This document shows, piece after piece, positions 63,745 through 64,000 of a stretch of DNA of 64,000 nt (positions are counted from its first letter, which is position 1; each line of letters starts with the position of its first letter). The DNA lies in assembly GCA_964059195.1 (NCBI GenBank), contig CAXKWD010000003.1, forward strand, positions 15,296,606-15,360,605, given 5' to 3'. The notes beneath the pieces were generated by a model. That model saw nothing but the letters and a program-made list of their open reading frames with translations, did no database searches and had not been told where the DNA came from. The position numbers and the translations under genes were made by a program. Source of the DNA: Ectobius pallidus. Taxonomy: Eukaryota > Arthropoda > Insecta > Blattodea > Ectobiidae.

Positions 63745-64000
63745 GAATGAGTCGTCCTGGTGGCTGAGTTAGTATCGCGCTGGCTTTTTTTTATCTCTCT
63801 CACTTTATCGCACCTACCTTCATTTGTTTTGATTTCTGTGCCCAAGGTTGCGGGTTCAATCCCTGCCCAGGTCGATGACATTTATGTGTGCATAAATGTA
63901 ACAGGTCCATGTCTGTAGCTTTACAGTCATGTAAAAAAACAAACAAAAAAACAAACAAAAAAACTCCTGCGGGACAAAATTCCAACACACCGGCTACGGT
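63745..64000 (+). mobile_element. SINE family E (tRNA head), runs off the window
   Basis: A box TGGCTGAGTTAG (63761-63772) and B box GGTTCAATCCC (63854-63864) are both good. About 50 extra pyrimidine-rich bases separate them. The body has GTCGATGACATTTATGTGTG and CATGTCTGTAGCTTTACAG, then (AAAC)n. The 3' end is outside the window. Confidence 0.8.

Overview
The window is 64 kb of A+T-rich animal DNA with no recognisable intact host gene. It is a dense, nested deposit of transposable elements with unassigned low-copy stretches between them. The retrotransposon C-termini (a WAGHV..MGEER type, an RTE type, and the RDSCR / TRHK / GLNHSINFG / FNKLP type), many tRNA-derived SINEs, Helitrons, hAT, mariner and TTAA- or TA-flanked MITEs fit a large, repeat-rich arthropod genome. 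The combination recalls cockroach or termite sequence; the organism call is inference and was not tested.

Layout. 0-10 kb: LINE and mariner relics, an A/T-array element, a hairpin element (called G here), a TA-flanked MITE, a minisatellite-bearing element (called N here) split by a G copy, and two hAT elements with perfect 8-bp target-site duplications (TSDs). 10-20 kb: a Helitron, LINE and SINE nests, a second A/T-array element, a TIR element and more Helitron pieces. 20-30 kb: a hAT copy, a TIR element holding a LINE end, SINEs, a LINE split by a second LINE and by a TTAA-flanked foldback element. 29.9-33.5 kb: a Helitron interrupted by a 2.9-kb element with about 480-bp terminal inverted repeats, a 3-bp TSD (TAA) and a decayed XPG/FEN-like nuclease gene; this is the most interesting object here and best matches an Academ-type DNA transposon. 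34.6-37.1 kb: SINEs in a Helitron in a G element in a hAT. 37.6-38.1 and 54.5 kb: a repeat that carries a foldable tRNA-Phe-like cloverleaf with a Pol III-like T-run. 38.9-41.1 kb: a 143-bp satellite with higher-order structure, then an internally deleted mariner. 42.5-53.7 kb: Helitrons, N, an RTE LINE end, hATs and a large foldback element. 54.8-64 kb: more G, hAT, LINE, SINE and N copies.

Because paralogous copies serve as empty sites, several insertions can be proved from the sequence itself. All seven complete Helitrons sit between A and T, one inside the TSD of a hAT, and a hAT sits inside one arm of a palindrome. No CRISPR array, rRNA gene, bacterial operon or viral gene was seen. Strand signs for TIR elements without a coding frame are given as '.'.
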